Shown one piece after another: positions 56,972 through 64,000 of a stretch of DNA of 64,000 nucleotides. Source of the stretch: Chlamydomonas reinhardtii. Its lineage: Eukaryota > Chlorophyta > Chlorophyceae > Chlamydomonadales > Chlamydomonadaceae. Made by a program: the position numbers and the translations under genes. How positions within the stretch are numbered: position 1 is the first letter of the stretch; each line of letters opens with the position of its first letter. The DNA lies in contig NC_057009.1 of the NCBI RefSeq assembly GCF_000002595.2, positions 8,281,709 through 8,345,708 on the forward strand, in the 5' to 3' direction. Below the pieces are notes generated by a model. The model made no database searches and was not told where the DNA came from. It was given only the letters and a program-made list of their open reading frames with translations.

Positions 56972-58675
56972 ATGGTGTGTAAGTGTGCGGTGGTGGCTTA
57001 CAGAAGCAGTGGTGGTGGTGCTGTGGCTTGAGCCCGGGTTTGGGGCATGGGTGAACGTATGCGTGCGCGTGTGTTAGGAGTGGGAGCTTAAGGGCGCGGC
57101 TGCGGCCGTGCTAAATAGATATTCTAGTGCTACTCCACAAAGCAGAGCGTATGGATCAGAGCGGTTGAGGGGAGTTGAGGAGTCGAATGACGGCTGCTGG
57201 CGCGCGCGTTGCCCGACGGTGTCTGGCACATGCGCTTGAGCGCAGTGCAGCTATTGAGTGACGTGTGTTGCTCGAATGCGTCTGTGTACGCTTAGAGGGT
57301 CAACGGGCAGTTATGCTCGGTCCCTTCTTGGTATGAGGAGGCAGAGAAGAACATGAGACTTACGTCTGGCCTGACAAGTTGCCGGCAGCTAGATGCCTAC
57401 CGATTACCGGTGCAGAGACACTCACAGATAGTGCCAGGTTGATTGCGACACAGGGACCCGGGTTGGAGTTGGGCCGCGGCGGATGTGTGAGGCGGATGTG
57501 AACCGAGTGAGTTGAGGCTCGCATGACTGCTATGGACTCTGCGTATCGGCCCAAGTTATATGGATGGTCAGGCGGGCGAATGCGGCCCTCGGATGTACCG
57601 AGCGCACCACCCGGACGCGCCGTTTGCCCAGTGCCTGGGCGCGCGTGTGGTCGTGCCAGGCATGCAGAGTGGTGAAGGCGGTGTAACGTGGAGGGATTTT
57701 GCTGCCGCGCCTCACACACTACCTTTCAGGGGGTGCATCCCTGGCACCAAGGGGCCCTGGGGCGAGATGAGGTTAGCTACGGTGCTAGCCTGATACAGAC
57801 ACCCCGGAGTGATGGGGCTTGACAGAGGCGCAACCTTACACAATGCAACTGCAACCCAGCACATGAGATACTGACTATGTTGCATGGGTTACACGAGGGA
57901 CCTGCTGACGCAGCCCACACGCACTAATAGTACGAAAGCCCTGCTGTAGACATCAGCGGCGTGCCAGTTCAAGGCAGGTCACAAGACTCACGAGGCCAGG
58001 GCCTGAGGGCCAAGCTGGCCACCCCGGCGGCCCTGCACACGGCCTAATAGCTGCACCACGGCAGTAGTAAGTTCACCACAGAACACAAGTCACAGAATGG
58101 TTCGGTCGTAGCTGGCATGCACTGCACTTGGATCCCGAGCAACTTAGCGGGGCCTGGAAGCAATAGAGTCGACGCGGGAACGGCGTGTGGGGGATGAGCA
58201 GGGTGCATGCCCGCGGCTGCTGTGTCTGCCGCGGCTGCTGTGTCTGCTGCTGTGCGCGTGCCCCTGCACGCGTCGAATGCTTCCTGTTCCTCACAGGCTG
58301 CTGCTTGCAGCCATCCACGCGGCACACGCAAAATCACACATGCCTGTGCAAAAACCACGCCCGCGCATGACAACCCGTCCGTGATGCATGCGTCATCGGC
58401 TCATCGCCCGTGCGCAATCACGGAGCATGCTCCCAGGCCCCCGGCCTGCATACTCGCCCCATCTGCATTCTTCACATGGATATACTTGTTTAAAAGCGCC
58501 AAGCAGCCATTCGCATGCGATACCCCTAAACTCCCCGCCTCGTGGCCTGCTCTCTCGCGACTAGCAAACTTCACGCCAACGAGAGCTGTACATGCGATAG
58601 GTCCATTGCCAGTTATTTACTGTAAGTATCTTAAATAGCATATCACCTGTTAGAAACTGTGCAATCCAAGCAAGT
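56972..58675. other. Ferredoxin 3' flank and aminotransferase promoter
   Basis: TGTAA occurs at about 56985, 57682 and 58620. The middle one is a plausible polyadenylation signal for the ferredoxin transcript. No exon is supported in this 1.7 kb. Confidence 0.45.
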
Positions 58676-63849
<5,174 letters not shown>

Positions 63850-64000
63850 GGGCAGTAGGGGCAGCAGTAGAGTGGGGCTAGGGGGCTTGGTGTAAAAGGG
63901 GAGGAGGACTTTGTGTGTGTGTGTGGGGGGGGGGGGTTCGCCATGGCGAAGCACAGGGCGAGGAGAGGCTGTGTGGCATACCGCATACGGTATTGACGGC
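63850..64000. other. Aminotransferase 3' flank
   Basis: It holds short GGGGCAGTAG-type repeats after the stop and a G run at about 63925-63936. No polyadenylation signal is seen before the window ends. Confidence 0.4.

Overview
The window is nuclear DNA of a volvocine green alga, most likely Chlamydomonas reinhardtii or a sibling species. The evidence is high GC, many short exons with GTGAGT/GCAG junctions, intronic CA/GT arrays, and a divergent pair of genes that I recognise as magnesium chelatase subunit CHLI1 and a plant-type ferredoxin. From memory, CHLI1 and FDX3 are neighbours on C. reinhardtii chromosome 6. Species and locus are inferences.

Left third (1-18.5 kb) is a transposon graveyard. 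A Helentron-like element (1898-4246) carries a Fanzor, a eukaryotic TnpB-family RNA-guided nuclease gene, and sits inside a repeat whose uninterrupted copy lies at 29220-30266. From 5.3 to 13.1 kb four elements are nested: a LINE 3' fragment holds a hAT-like MITE, which holds an LTR retrotransposon, whose left LTR holds a second Helentron-like element. At 13502-18460 there is a 5-kb DNA transposon with about 400-bp terminal inverted repeats, a KDZ/Zisupton-type cysteine-cluster gene and a 36-residue tandem-repeat gene on the other strand.

Middle (18.5-44 kb). A 9-exon gene encodes coiled coil, PD-(D/E)XK-like nuclease and protein kinase (18549-22318), followed at once in the same frame by a leucine-rich-repeat gene (to 25353). 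Next come further LINE and Helentron-like copies, a GGGAGGA satellite with a 100-N gap, a 130-bp-armed hairpin (33391-33730), a small basic-protein gene (35430-36370, minus) and a 16-exon gene (37306-44123, minus) for a GmrSD-type DUF262/DUF1524 protein with a presumptive organelle transit peptide.

Right third (45-64 kb) is ordinary genic DNA: two minus-strand single-pass membrane protein genes in tandem, CHLI1 (minus, 10 exons, 417 aa), FDX3 (plus, one exon, 187 aa), and a 13-exon ACC-synthase-like aminotransferase (plus, 450 aa). CHLI1 and the ferredoxin start 263 bp apart head to head and both act in the chloroplast. For CHLI1, the aminotransferase, the GmrSD-like gene, the nuclease-kinase gene, the small basic gene and the two membrane proteins, the exon models were built by hand and each sums to a multiple of three.
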